DNA from: JAGQPD01 sp020426865
Lineage (GTDB): Bacteria > Planctomycetota > Planctomycetia > Pirellulales > Pirellulaceae
Length of the DNA stretch: 64,000 bases
Direction: 5' to 3'
Assembly: GCA_041399065.1 (NCBI GenBank)
Contig: JAWKTN010000002.1
Location: forward strand, 496,001-560,000
Each line of letters opens with the position of its first letter. The first letter of the stretch is position 1. Of the stretch, positions 9,701 through 24,700 are shown in pieces. The notes under the pieces are model-generated. The model did no database searches and was not told the origin of the DNA. It saw nothing but the letters and a program-made list of their open reading frames with translations. The position numbers and the translations under genes were made by a program.

Positions 9701-12700
9701 AATACGGATGGCGGCAATGATGCGTATCTGATTGCAGGCAACGGTGGCACCGTCCTCGGGGGACTCACATCGTTAACGCTTGAAATCCAATTCGCAACGA
9801 ACGACACAACGTCCTTCACACCCCTCTTTTCTTACGCGAGCCCATCGAATGACAATGAGTTCGCGTTTGTATTCGCAGGAACGGACGCCTACCTGTACAT
9901 TGCCGACAATGATATTCAATTGAACGGAATCGATTACACGACACTTCGTGACGGAACGCTTCAACACCTTGCGATTACGTGGGACAACACCAATGGCGAC
10001 TGGGCCGTCTACAGCAACGGCGAATTGATTGAGCAGGGGACGGGTCACGAGATCGGCAATACGATCGAAGCCGGCGGAGAGTTGGTCTTTGGAAACGAAC
10101 AGGATTCTCTGGGTGGCACTTTTCAGTCGAACGAGGCGTTTCAGGGCGCTCTGTACGACATCCGCATATGGAATGAGGTCCGCAGCGAAGCCGACATTTC
10201 GCTGAACTACCAGCAAAGGTTCGACGGTGGCAGTCTGCCAAGCGGCCTGGTTGCCAACTGGCAGATGGATGGCTTCAACGGTTCGAATCAGGTCGTCGAT
10301 GTAGTCAGTGGCAACAATCTGAGTATCGGGCACGCCACCGGCACGGGCTTTACGTCCAGTACACCGATTGGCGATTTGCACATCGCAGAGAACTCGGCGG
10401 GTGGAACGTCCGTCGGTTACGTTGTGCCGACCGATCCGGATCTGTCCAACGACATCGTCAGCGATGGTGGATTCCTGAAAGGTGATACCGGCGCATGGAC
10501 GGACTACACGCAGGGGCAGACGGTTGGCGACTGGACGGTTGAAGTTGGCCAGGTGTCCCACACTTCGCAGTACGAATCGCCGCTCGGCGGTGTCGGAATG
10601 GAACTGCAGCGTGTCGATGGCAACTTTCCCAGTGCGATCACGCAGACACTGACCACCGAAGTTGGGCGTCAGTACCAGTTGATCTTTAACATGACCGGGA
10701 ATTTCACCGGCGGCGACCCGGTAAAGCATCTGGTTGCCTCCGCTGGAGGAGAGTCCCAGCATTTTACGGTTACCAACACGGCCACTTCGGGCCACGTTTA
10801 CGAACAACGTTCGATGACGTTCACCGCCGATTCCACCAGCACGGTGCTGCGGTTTGCTGCCGGTGCCGACGACGGCTGGGCTGCCGTGATCAGCGACGTG
10901 CGCGTTATCGACATTCCCGCCGCCGTCACCACGATCCTCAACAGCGATTCGACACTCAGCTACGACGCGGCGACCGGCAAATTCTACAGGACGTCAACCG
11001 CAATCACGTCTTGGGCCGTCGCACACTCTACGGCGCAGAGCAGCCTTTTGAACGGCGTGGCCGGCAACCTGGTCAGCATTCGATCGGAGTATGAAAACGA
11101 TCTTGTCCAGCGAATGGCCGTTGACAAGGGAGTCAACGTTTGGATCGGCGCGTCGGATCAGACGACCGAAGGCGAGTTCTACTGGCAGGATTCGTCCGGA
11201 GACGATGTCTTGTTCTGGACTGGCGGTAGCTCGGGTTCGGCTTTGGGATACACGAATTGGGAACCAACGTCACCTCAAAACCCAGGTACGGGAGAAGATA
11301 TCGTTGTTCTGTACAGTTCGAACGGCAAGTGGTACAACTTCGGCGAGGGTGTGTCTCGCTATTCCGTTATGGAATGGGACGCCAGCGAAGTCCTTTCTAA
11401 CTTCACGTTCAGCCTGACCGATGATGCCGGCGGGCGCTTCGCGATCGACGGCAGCACGGGCGAAATCACCGTAGCTGACGGCTCGCAACTGGATTACGAA
11501 ACTGCCACGTCGCACAATGTCACCGTTCAGGTCACCGACGCAACGGGCAACACCTACAGCGAAGTCATGACGATCGTCGTCACAGATGTGGACGACACCA
11601 ACGACGCTCCCACGTTTTCCGTGGCCGGAGCAGGCGGTTTTGGCGGAGCCAATTTGATTGCGTCCGATGGGAGTGCGGCGGCAGGAGTTGCTGCTGGTGA
11701 TTTTGACGGCGACGGTGATCTGGACGTGGTTGCGGGCAATCAGAATACCGATGCGATTACCTGGTACGAGAGCGATGGCAGCGGAAAATTCATTGCATCA
11801 CACACCGTTTCGCTGGCTGTTGATGGACCGTTGTCGGTGTATGTTTCCGATATCGATGGTGACGGTGATCTAGATATTCTGTCGGCGTCGACGACGGATA
11901 ACCAGATTGCCTGGTTCGAGAACGACGGCACTGGAAGTTTCACCACGCATTCGGTCAGCACAACAATCAGCGGCGCAACCGGAGTTGCGGCAACGGATCT
12001 GGATGGCGACGGCGACGTCGATCTTCTGGCGTCCGGAAGCTCTGCCGGAGCCCTGTACTGGTTTGAAAACGACGGCAGCGAAAACTTTACGACTCACCTG
12101 TTGGCTGGTGGGACATTGGCACCAAGGATGATCGCTTTCGCGGACGTCGATCAGGATGGACATCTCGACGTGCTCACCGCTTCCTATGGTGACGACACGA
12201 TTGCGTGGTACGAAAACGATGGGAGTCAAAATTTTACGGAACACACTGTCACGACAACGGCTGACGGCGCTCGGTATGTCCAGGCGATCGACCTGGACCA
12301 GGACGGCGACATCGACCTCGTCGGATCGTCGGGACTCAACAACGAAGTGTTCTGGTTTGAGAACGACGGCAGCGAAAACTTCACCAAGCACCTGCTGAGT
12401 TCCGCTTACGGCGATGTGTGGGCGCTTCAAGTGTCGGACCTGGACCTTGACGGCGACCTGGATATTGCCTTCGCGGACTTTGGGAATACCAGCGATGTTG
12501 TCTGGTTGGAAAATGACGGCAGCCAGAGCTTCTCCGTCAACACAATTGCGACGGGAGTTGGAAATCCGGACGCCATTGCTCTAAGCGACCTCGACAATGA
12601 CGGCGACCTGGACGTCCTGACGACCTCCTGGAGCGGTGGCGATGTCAACTGGTACGAAAACTTTGCTCGACAGACCTCGCTGGATGGCAACCCGACGTTT

Positions 12701-15700
12701 GTTGAGGACGGCGCGGCCGTCGTGCTAGACGCAAACGTCGAAATCTTCGATCAGGAGCTAAGCGGCGTCGATAACTTTGACGGAGCGACCTTGACACTGG
12801 CACGTAACGGTGGAGCTAACAGTGACGACGCATTGGCATTTGACGGCACTACCGTAACGACCAGCGGCGCCAACGTACTGATCAGCGGGTTGACGGTCGG
12901 CACATACACCTTCACAGGCGGCGAATTGACGATTTCTTTCGGAGCCAACGCCACGAACGCTCGCGTCAACACCGTGATGCAGAACATCGTCTATTGGAAC
13001 AGCAGTGACGCGCCGCCGGCCAGTGTGCAGATTGACTGGACGTTTGACGATGGCGGCGATAGCGTGATCACGCAGGGCAGCCCCGGAGCACTCTCCGTTA
13101 CCGGAAGCACGACGGTCAACATCACGGCCACGAACGACGACCCCGTGTTGACACTTGGCCCAGGCGGTGGAACGTACAACGAAGGTGGCACGGGCACGTT
13201 CGTCGACGTTTCCGGTACGCTGACCGATGCCGATGGTCTGGATTTCGATGGCGGAACAATCGTCACCAGCATTTCCGCCAACGGCGAAGCAGATGATCGG
13301 TTGATAGTCCGGCACGAAGGTACCGGTGGCGGGCAGGTCAACGTTGTCGGTAGCACGATTCAGATCGATGGCATTCAAATCGCAACGATTAGCGGTGGAG
13401 TCGGCGTCGGCGACGATCTTGTCGTGACGTTTGACGCCGATGCCGATGCAACGGATGTGCAGAAGGTCGTGACGCGAATCGCCTTTATGAGCGTTTCGGA
13501 AAACCCATCGACGCTGCAGCGAACCATTTCCATGCACGTCACCGACGGCGACGGCGGCACCAGCACCACCGACTCGCGCGTGATGGACGTTATTGCCTAC
13601 AACGACGACCCGACCAACGCAGGATCTTTGCCCACCGATATCTCGGTCACCGAGGATGTGTCGAGCAACGTGGATTTATCGGCCATCAACTTGAGCGACG
13701 TCGACCACAACGGCGGAAACCTGACGTTGAGGCTCAGCACGGATGCCGGCGGAGAAATCACAGCCGCAGCGATGACCGGCATTGCAATCGGAACCAATGG
13801 TACGGACTTTGTGACCCTGACCGGCACGCTGGCCGACCTCAACGGGTACCTGGACTCCCCATCGAACCTGACGTACCTGCACCCCACGGCAAACCTGAAC
13901 GGGGACAATGCCGACATCATCTACGTTTCGGTTTCAGACAACGGCAACACCGGAATTGGCGGTGGCAGCAATATCAGTCTGGGTACGGTGTACGTGGACA
14001 TCACAGCCGTCAACGATGCGCCTATGCTGGATAATGGCGACTTTCTAACTCTGACGACAATCACCGAAGACCAGACCAATAATTCCGGCAATACGATTGC
14101 TCAGATACTGGCCAGTGGCGGCGGCGATCCGATCACCGATGCGGATGCAGGCGCCCTCGAAGGTATTGCGGTCACTGCGGTGACCGGAAGCAATGGCACG
14201 TGGCAATTCGACACGGGATCTGGATGGACGGATGTGGGAACGGTGTCGTCAACCAGTGCTTTGCTGCTGCGAGCGACCGATAGTCTGCGGTTTGTTCCCA
14301 ACGGAATTCTTGGCGATACGGCAACGGTGTTGTTCCAGGCCTGGGATCAGACCAGCGGCACTGCGGGAACGAAAGTCGATAGTTCCATATCGGACGGCTC
14401 AACGGCATTTAGCAGTCAGGTCGAAGTTGCCGTCGTCAGCGTTACCTCTGTTAATGATGCTCCCAGCGGGGCCGATAACACGATTGTTATCAACGAAGAT
14501 ACATCGTACACATTTGCGGCTGCGGACTTTGGTTTCAGCGACGTCGACGGCAATTCGTTCAACCGGGTATGGATCATGACGTTGCCGGGTGCCGGTCAGC
14601 TTAAATACAATGGCTCGACTTTCGCAGCTAACAATTGGATCCTCAAGAGCGATATCGATCTGGGGCTGTTGACATTCGAACCTGCAGCTGATGCCAATGG
14701 AACGAGCTACGCGAGCTTTGACTTTCAGGTCCAGGACAGCGGCGGCACGGCGAACGGCGGTGTCAATCGCGACCCGACCAGCAACACGATCACGTTTGAC
14801 GTTACGGCACAGAATGACGATCCGACGGCCGATCATGGCGGCCCCTACACGATCAACGAGGGGGACTCGCTAAGCCTGGACGCCAGCAGTTCAGCCGACA
14901 TTGACGGCGACACACTTGTCTATCGCTGGGATCTCGACAACGACGGGTTCTACGATGAGCTGGTGACGGGAGTCGCCGCGCCCAGCTTGACCTGGGCGAC
15001 CCTGAGCGGACTCGGCCTGGATGACGACGGTTCGTACACCATCGGCCTGCAAGTCGACGACGGGAACGGCGGAGTCGTGAACACGTCGACAACACTGACG
15101 ATCATCAACGTCGCGCCGACATTGACTGCGTCAGGTGCAGCAACTGCGGCCGGAGGGGCCACATATACGCTTACGTTGACAGATACCGATCCCGGAAACG
15201 ACTCCATCAGCAGTTGGACCGTCAACTGGGGCGACGGCTCGATCGACACCTACGCCGGCGACCCAGCCAGCGTGACGCATGTCTACTCAAATAGCCTGTC
15301 GGGATTCACTCTCAATATATCGGTCAGTGCCATCGACGAAGACGGACAGTACTTCGAAGCCAACATGCTTGCTCCGGCCTACAGCGGCAGTTATGTGGCC
15401 GAATACGACGGATACGACGGCACGTACCTCGGCACGTTTGCGCCGAGCAGCGACGGCATCAGCGGACATGCCAATATTACGATCGGTCCAAACGGCAACT
15501 ATTATGTCAGCGGTCACGGCTCAGGCAATGTCGTTGAGTACCTTCCCGACGGGACATTGGTTGGCACTTTCGTGAACGCCGGCTCTGGTGGCTTGAGCGG
15601 CGCGGGCGGATTGGCGTTCGGGGCCGATGGCAACCTTTACGTAGCTAGCGCAAACACGAATCAAGTGTTGCGGTACGACGGATCGACGGGGGCATTTATC

Positions 15701-18700
15701 GACGCCTTCGTGCCGAATACCACACCTGGTCTGAGTTTTCCGTTGGGTTTGGCTTTTGGCCCAAATGGCGACCTGTACGTCGCCAGCCGGGGTAGCGCTG
15801 GAATCCTTAAGTTCGATGGTGCTACCGGTGCACACGACACCAGTTTCATTGTTGGCAGTATCGGCGGCACCGAAGACATTGCGTTTGGACCGGACGGCAA
15901 CATTTACGCGGCTGATCTGTACGGCGGCGTCTTGAAGTTTGATGCGACGACGGGCACGTCGCTCGGGACATTTGTCTCGATCGGTAGCGGAGGATTGACC
16001 AGTGCCGCCGGTATCGAGTTTGGACCAGACGGCAGTCTGTACGTGGCCGACCAAGATGCGGATGTCGTACGTCGCTATGACGGAACCACGGGAGCCTACA
16101 TCGACGACTATGCAACCGGCACCGTGGACGGACCGGCATACATGGCCTTTACGCCGGACCATCGTGTAACCATTTCACACACCAATCAAAACCCTACCGC
16201 CATCACTCCAACAACGGTGGCCATCAATGAAAACACCGATACGACGGCTGGATTTAGCCTGGGAACATTGGTCACGACCGATCCAGACTCGGGCGACACG
16301 TTTGCCTACACGATTGTCGGCGGAGCCGACCAAGCAAAGTTCTCGATCGGTGGCGCGGGTAGTGATGAGCTTGTCCTGACCGACGGTGTGCTCGATTTTG
16401 AAACGCAATCGAGCTACACCGTCATCGTCCGCGTGACCGATAGCGGTGGATTGACACACGACGAAACGATCACCGTCAACGTCAATGACATCAACGAAAC
16501 ACCCACCGCGATCAACCCGACGACATTTGCCGTCAATGAAAACACCGACACCACCGCCGGATTCAGTGTCGGCACACTGGTCACGACCGATCCGGACACC
16601 GGCGACGCGTTTGCCTACTCGATCGTCGGCGGAGCGGACCAAGCCAAATTCTCCATTGGGGGCGCAGGTAGTGATGAACTGGTCCTGACCGATGGCATCC
16701 TCGACTTTGAAACACAATCGAGTTACACCGTCACCATTCGCGTGACCGACAGTGGTGGATTGACGCATGACGAATCGATCACCGTCAACGTCAACGACAT
16801 CAACGAAACACCCACCGCGATCAACCCCACGACATTTGCGGTCAACGAGAATACCGATACCACCGCTGGATTCAGCGTCGGCACGTTGGTCACAACCGAT
16901 CCCGACACCGGCGACACGTTTACCTACACCATCGTTGGTGGAGCCGACCAGGCCAAATTCTCGATCGGTGGCGCGGGTAGTGATGAGCTGATCCTGACCG
17001 ATGGCGTGCTCGATTTCGAAACACAAGCGAGCTTCACCGTGACTGTCCGCGCTACCGATAGCGGTGGCCTAACGCACGACGAAACAATCACGGTCAACAT
17101 CAACGACATCAACGAAACACCTACCGCGATCAACCCGACATCGTTCGCGGTCGATGAAAACACCGATACCACGGCGGGATTGAGCGTTGGCACATTGGTT
17201 ACCACCGATCCCGACACCGGCGACACATTTGCCTATACAATCGTCGGAGGAGCGGACCAAGCCAAATTCTCGATCGGTGGTGCGGGTAGTGATGAACTGA
17301 TCCTGACCGACGGTGTCCTCGATTTTGAAACGCAATCGAGCTATACCGTCATCGTCCGCGTTACCGATAGCGGTGGCCTGACGCATGACGAGACGATCAC
17401 CGTCAACGTCAACGATGTCAACGAAACGCCCACGGCCATCAACCCGACCACGTTTGCCGTCAACGAAAACACCGACACCACCGCTGGATTCAGTGTCGGC
17501 ACCTTGGTCACAACCGATCCCGACACCGGCGACACGTTTGCCTATACAATCGTCGGAGGAGCAGACCAGGCAAGATTCTCGATCGGTGGAGCGGGAAGCG
17601 ATGAGCTGATCCTGACCGATGGCGTCCTCGACTTTGAAACGCAATCGAGCTATACCGTCATCGTCCGCGTTACCGATAGCGGTGGTCTGACGCACGACGA
17701 AACAATCACCGTCAACGTCAACGACATCAACGAAACACCCACCGCGATCAACCCCACCACGTTTGCCGTCAACGAAAACACCGATACCACCACAGGGTTC
17801 AGCGTCGGCACGTTGGTCACAACCGATCCAGACACCGGTGATACGTTTGCCTATGCGATTGTCGGTGGAGCGGACCAAGCAAGATTCTCGATCGGTGGTG
17901 CCAGCAGCGATGAGCTGATCCTGACCGATGGTGTCCTCAACTTTGAAACGCAATCGAGCTACACCGTCATCGTCCGCGTGACCGATAGCGGCGGACTGAC
18001 GCACGATGAGACGATCACCGTCAACGTCAATGACATCAACGAAACACCCACAGCGATCAACCCAACGACGTTTGCCGTGGACGAGAATACCGACACTACC
18101 GCCGGATTCAGTGTTGGTACCTTGATCACAACCGATCCCGACACCGGTGATACGTTTGCCTATACGATCGTTGGAGGAGCGGACCAAGCCAAATTCTCGA
18201 TCGGTGGTGCGGGAAGCGATGAACTGATCCTGACCGATGGCGTGCTCGACTTTGATACGCAATCGAGCTATACCGTCATCGTCCGCGTTACCGATAGCGG
18301 TGGTCTAACGCACGACGAGACGATCACCGTCAACGTCAACGACATCAACGAAACACCCACCGCGATCAACCCCACGACGTTCGCCGTCAACGAAAACACC
18401 GATACCACCGCAGGGTTCAGTGTCGGCACGTTGCTCACGACCGATCCAGATACGGGCGATACGTTTGCCTACACCATCGTCGGTGGAGCCGACCAAGCCA
18501 AATTCTCGATCGGTGGTGCGGGTAGTGATGAACTGATCCTGACCGACGGTGTGCTCGATTTTGAAACGCAATCCAGCTACACCGTCATCGTCCGCGTTAC
18601 CGATAGCGGTGGTCTGACGCACGACGAGACGATCGCCGTCAACGTCAACGACATCAACGAAACACCCACCGCGATCAACCCCACGACATTTGCGGTCAAC

Positions 18701-21700
18701 GAGAACACCGATACCACCGCTGGATTCAGTGTCGGCACGTTGGTCACAACCGATCCCGACACCGGCGACACGTTTGCCTACACCATCGTTGGTGGAGCGG
18801 ACCAAGCAAGATTCTCGATCGGTGGTGCTGGCAGTGATGAGCTTGTCCTGACCGATGGTGTCCTCGATTTTGAAACACGGGCCAGTTATACGGTCACCGT
18901 ACGCGTTACCGACAGTGGTGGACTCACACACGATGAGACGATCACCGTCAACGTCAACGACATCAACGAAACACCCACCGCGATCAACCCCACGACGTTC
19001 GCCGTCAACGAAAACACCGATACCACCGCAGGGTTCAGTGTCGGCACGCTCGTCACAACCGATCCCGACACCGGCGACACTTTTGCTTATACGATCGTCG
19101 GAGGAGCGGACCAAGCAAGATTCTCAATCGGTGGTGCTGGCAGTGATGAGCTGATCCTGACCGATGGTGTCCTCGATTTTGAAACACAGGCCAGTTATAC
19201 GGTCACCGTACGCGTTACCGACAGTGGTGGACTCACACACGATGAGACGATCACGGTCAACGTCAATGATGTCAACGAGACACCTACGGCCATCAATCCG
19301 ACGACATTTGCCGTGGACGAGAATACGGACACGACCGCTGGATTCAGCGTCGGCACGTTGGTCACAACCGATCCCGATACCGGCGACACGTTTGCCTATA
19401 CAATCGTCGGTGGAGCGGACCAAGCAAGATTCTCGATCGGTGGTGCGGGTAGTGATGAGCTTGTCCTGACCGATGGCGTGCTCGACTTTGAAACGCAATC
19501 GAGCTATACCGTCATCGTCCGCGTCACGGATAGCGGTGGTCTGACGCATGACGAGACGATCACCGTCAACGTCAATGATGTCAACGAGACACCTACGGCC
19601 ATCAATCCGACGACATTTGCGGTGGACGAGAATACGGACACGACCGCAGGGTTCAGTGTCGGCACGTTGGTCACAACCGATCCCGACACCGGCGATACGT
19701 TTGCCTATACAATCGTCGGTGGAGCGGACCAAGCAAGATTCTCGATCGGCGGAGCAGGTAGTGATGAACTGATCCTGACCGATGGCGTGCTCGACTTTGA
19801 AACGCAATCGAGCTACAACGTCACCGTTCGCGTCACGGATAGCGGTGGTCTAACGCACGACGAGACGATCACCGTCAACGTCAACGACATCAACGAAACA
19901 CCCACCGCGATCAACCCCACGACGTTCGCCGTCAACGAAAACACCGATACGACCGCTGGATTCAGCGTTGGCACATTGGTTACCACCGATCCGGACACCG
20001 GCGACACGTTTACCTACACCATCGTTGGTGGAGCCGACCAGGCCAAATTCTCGATCGGTGGCGCGGGTAGTGATGAGCTGATCCTGACCGATGGCGTGCT
20101 CGATTTCGAAACACAAGCGAGCTTCACCGTGACTGTCCGCGCTACCGATAGCGGTGGCCTAACGCACGACGAAACAATCACGGTCAACATCAACGACATC
20201 AACGAAACACCTACCGCGATCAACCCGACATCGTTCGCGGTCGATGAAAACACCGATACCACGGCGGGATTGAGCGTTGGCACATTGGTTACCACCGATC
20301 CCGACACCGGCGACACATTTGCCTATACAATCGTCGGAGGAGCGGACCAAGCCAAATTCTCGATCGGTGGTGCGGGTAGTGATGAACTGATCCTGACCGA
20401 CGGTGTCCTCGATTTTGAAACGCAATCGAGCTATACCGTCATCGTCCGCGTTACCGATAGCGGTGGCCTGACGCATGACGAGACGATCACCGTCAACGTC
20501 AACGATGTCAACGAAACGCCCACGGCCATCAACCCGACCACGTTTGCCGTCAACGAAAACACCGACACCACCGCTGGATTCAGTGTCGGCACCTTGGTCA
20601 CATCCGATCCCGACACCAGCGACACGTTTGCCTATACCATCGCCGGTGGAGCGGACCAAGCCAAATTCTCGATCGGTGGAGCGGGAAGCGATGAACTGAT
20701 CCTGACCGATGGCGTCCTCGACTTTGAAACGCAATCGAGCTATACCGTCATCGTCCGCGTTACCGATAGCGGTGGTCTGACGCACGACGAAACAATCACC
20801 GTCAACGTCAACGACATCAACGAAACACCCACCGCGATCAACCCCACGACGTTCGCCGTCAACGAAAACACCGATACGACCGCTGGATTCAGCGTTGGCA
20901 CATTGGTTACCACCGATCCGGACACCGGCGACACGTTTGCCTACACCATCGTGGGTGGAGCGGACCAAGCCAGATTCTCGATCGGTGGTGCCAGCAGCGA
21001 TGAGCTGATCCTGACCGATGGCGTCCTCGACTTTGAAACGCAATCGAGCTACACCGTCATCGTCCGCGTTACCGATAGCGGTGGTCTGACGCACGACGAG
21101 ACGATCACCGTCAACGTCAACGACATCAACGAAACACCCACCGCGATCAACCCCACGACATTTGCGGTCAACGAGAACACCGATACCACCGCTGGATTCA
21201 GCGTCGGCACGTTGGTCACAACCGATCCAGACACCGGTGATACGTTTGCCTATGCGATCGTTGGAGGAGCGGACCAAGCCAAATTCTCGATCGGTGGTGC
21301 GGGAAGCGATGAACTGATCCTGACCGATGGCGTGCTCGACTTTGATACGCAATCGAGCTATACCGTCATCGTCCGCGTTACCGATAGCGGTGGTCTCACG
21401 CACGACGAGACGATCACCGTCAACGTCAACGACATCAACGAAACACCCACCGCGATCAACCCCACGACGTTCGCCGTCAACGAAAACACCGATACCACCG
21501 CAGGGTTCAGTGTCGGCACGTTGCTCACGACCGATCCAGATACGGGCGATACGTTTGCCTACACCATCGTCGGTGGAGCCGACCAAGCCAAATTCTCGAT
21601 CGGTGGTGCGGGTAGTGATGAACTGATCCTGACCGACGGTGTGCTCGATTTTGAAACGCAATCCAGCTACACCGTCATCGTCCGCGTTACCGATAGCGGT

Positions 21701-24700
21701 GGTCTGACGCACGACGAGACGATCGCCGTCAACGTCAACGACATCAACGAAACACCCACCGCGATCAACCCCACGACATTTGCGGTCAACGAGAACACCG
21801 ATACCACCGCTGGATTCAGTGTCGGCACGTTGGTCACAACCGATCCCGACACCGGCGACACGTTTGCCTACACCATCGTTGGTGGAGCGGACCAAGCAAG
21901 ATTCTCGATCGGTGGTGCTGGCAGTGATGAGCTTGTCCTGACCGATGGTGTCCTCGATTTTGAAACACGGGCCAGTTATACGGTCACCGTACGCGTTACC
22001 GACAGTGGTGGACTCACACACGATGAGACGATCACCGTCAACGTCAACGACATCAACGAAACACCCACCGCGATCAACCCCACGACGTTCGCCGTCAACG
22101 AAAACACCGATACCACCGCAGGGTTCAGTGTCGGCACGTTGCTCACGACCGATCCAGATACGGGCGATACGTTTGCCTACACCATCGTCGGTGGAGCCGA
22201 CCAAGCCAAATTCTCGATCGGTGGTGCGGGTAGTGATGAACTGATCCTGACCGACGGTGTGCTCGATTTTGAAACGCAATCCAGCTACACCGTCATCGTC
22301 CGCGTTACCGATAGCGGTGGTCTGACGCACGACGAGACGATCACCGTCAACGTCAACGACATCAACGAAACACCCACCGCGATCAACCCCACGACATTTG
22401 CGGTCAACGAGAACACCGATACCACCGCTGGATTCAGTGTCGGCACGTTGGTCACAACCGATCCCGACACCGGCGACACGTTTGCCTACACCATCGTTGG
22501 TGGAGCGGACCAAGCAAGATTCTCGATCGGTGGTGCTGGCAGTGATGAGCTTGTCCTGACCGATGGTGTCCTCGATTTTGAAACACGGGCCAGTTATACG
22601 GTCACCGTACGCGTTACCGACAGTGGTGGACTCACACACGATGAGACGATCACCGTCAACGTCAACGACATCAACGAAACACCCACCGCGATCAACCCCA
22701 CGACGTTCGCCGTCAACGAAAACACCGATACCACCGCAGGGTTCAGTGTCGGCACGCTCGTCACAACCGATCCCGACACCGGCGACACTTTTGCTTATAC
22801 GATCGTCGGAGGAGCGGACCAAGCAAGATTCTCAATCGGTGGTGCTGGCAGTGATGAGCTGATCCTGACCGATGGTGTCCTCGATTTTGAAACACAGGCC
22901 AGTTATACGGTCACCGTACGCGTTACCGACAGTGGTGGACTCACACACGATGAGACGATCACGGTCAACGTCAATGATGTCAACGAGACACCTACGGCCA
23001 TCAATCCGACGACATTTGCCGTGGACGAGAATACGGACACGACCGCTGGATTCAGCGTCGGCACGTTGGTCACAACCGATCCCGATACCGGCGACACGTT
23101 TGCCTATACAATCGTCGGTGGAGCGGACCAAGCAAGATTCTCGATCGGTGGTGCGGGTAGTGATGAGCTTGTCCTGACCGATGGCGTGCTCGACTTTGAA
23201 ACACAGGCCAGTTATACGGTCACCGTACGCGTTACCGACAGTGGTGGACTCACACACGATGAGACGATCACGGTCAACGTCAATGATGTCAACGAAACAC
23301 CCACCGCGATCAACCCCACGACGTTCGCCGTCAACGAAAACACCGATACCACCGCAGGGTTCAGTGTCGGCACGCTCGTCACAACCGATCCCGACACCGG
23401 CGACACTTTTGCTTATACGATCGTCGGAGGAGCGGACCAAGCAAGATTCTCAATCGGTGGTGCTGGCAGTGATGAGCTGATCCTGACCGATGGTGTCCTC
23501 GATTTTGAAACACAGGCCAGTTATACGGTCACCGTACGCGTTACCGACAGTGGTGGACTCACACACGATGAGACGATCACGGTCAACGTCAATGATGTCA
23601 ACGAGACACCTACGGCCATCAATCCGACGACATTTGCCGTGGACGAGAATACGGACACGACCGCTGGATTCAGCGTCGGCACGTTGGTCACAACCGATCC
23701 CGATACCGGCGACACGTTTGCCTATACAATCGTCGGTGGAGCGGACCAAGCAAGATTCTCGATCGGTGGTGCGGGTAGTGATGAGCTTGTCCTGACCGAT
23801 GGCGTGCTCGATTTTGAAACACAGGCCAGTTATACGGTCACCGTACGCGTTACCGACAGTGGTGGACTCACACACGATGAGACGATCACGGTCAACGTCA
23901 ATGATGTCAACGAGACACCTACGGCCATCAATCCGACGACATTTGCCGTGGACGAGAATACGGACACGACCGCTGGATTCAGCGTCGGCACGTTGGTCAC
24001 AACCGATCCCGATACCGGCGACACGTTTGCCTATACAATCGTCGGTGGAGCGGACCAAGCAAGATTCTCGATCGGTGGTGCGGGTAGTGATGAACTGATC
24101 CTGACCGATGGCGTGCTCGACTTCGAAACACAAGCGAGCTTCACCGTGACTGTCCGCGCTACCGATAGCGGTGGCCTAACGCACGACGAAACAATCACGG
24201 TCAACATCAACGACATCAACGAAACACCTACCGCGATCAACCCGACATCGTTCGCGGTCGATGAAAACACCGATACCACGGCGGGATTGAGCGTTGGCAC
24301 ATTGGTTACCACCGATCCCGACACCGGCGACACATTTGCCTATACAATCGTCGGAGGAGCGGACCAAGCCAAATTCTCGATCGGTGGTGCGGGTAGTGAT
24401 GAACTGATCCTGACCGACGGTGTCCTCGATTTTGAAACGCAATCGAGCTATACCGTCATCGTCCGCGTTACCGATAGCGGTGGCCTGACGCATGACGAGA
24501 CGATCACCGTCAACGTCAACGATGTCAACGAAACGCCCACGGCCATCAACCCGACCACGTTTGCCGTCAACGAAAACACCGACACCACCGCTGGATTCAG
24601 TGTCGGCACCTTGGTCACAACCGATCCCGACACCGGCGACACGTTTGCCTATACAATCGTCGGAGGAGCAGACCAGGCAAGATTCTCGATCGGTGGAGCG

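Noticed and set aside
20159..22822. A minus-strand open frame of 887 codons inside the cadherin array, with several shorter ones
   Set aside because: The repeat unit is 309 bp, divisible by three, so a stop-free antisense frame in one unit stays open in all. The plus-strand protein has clear domain logic; the antisense product has none.
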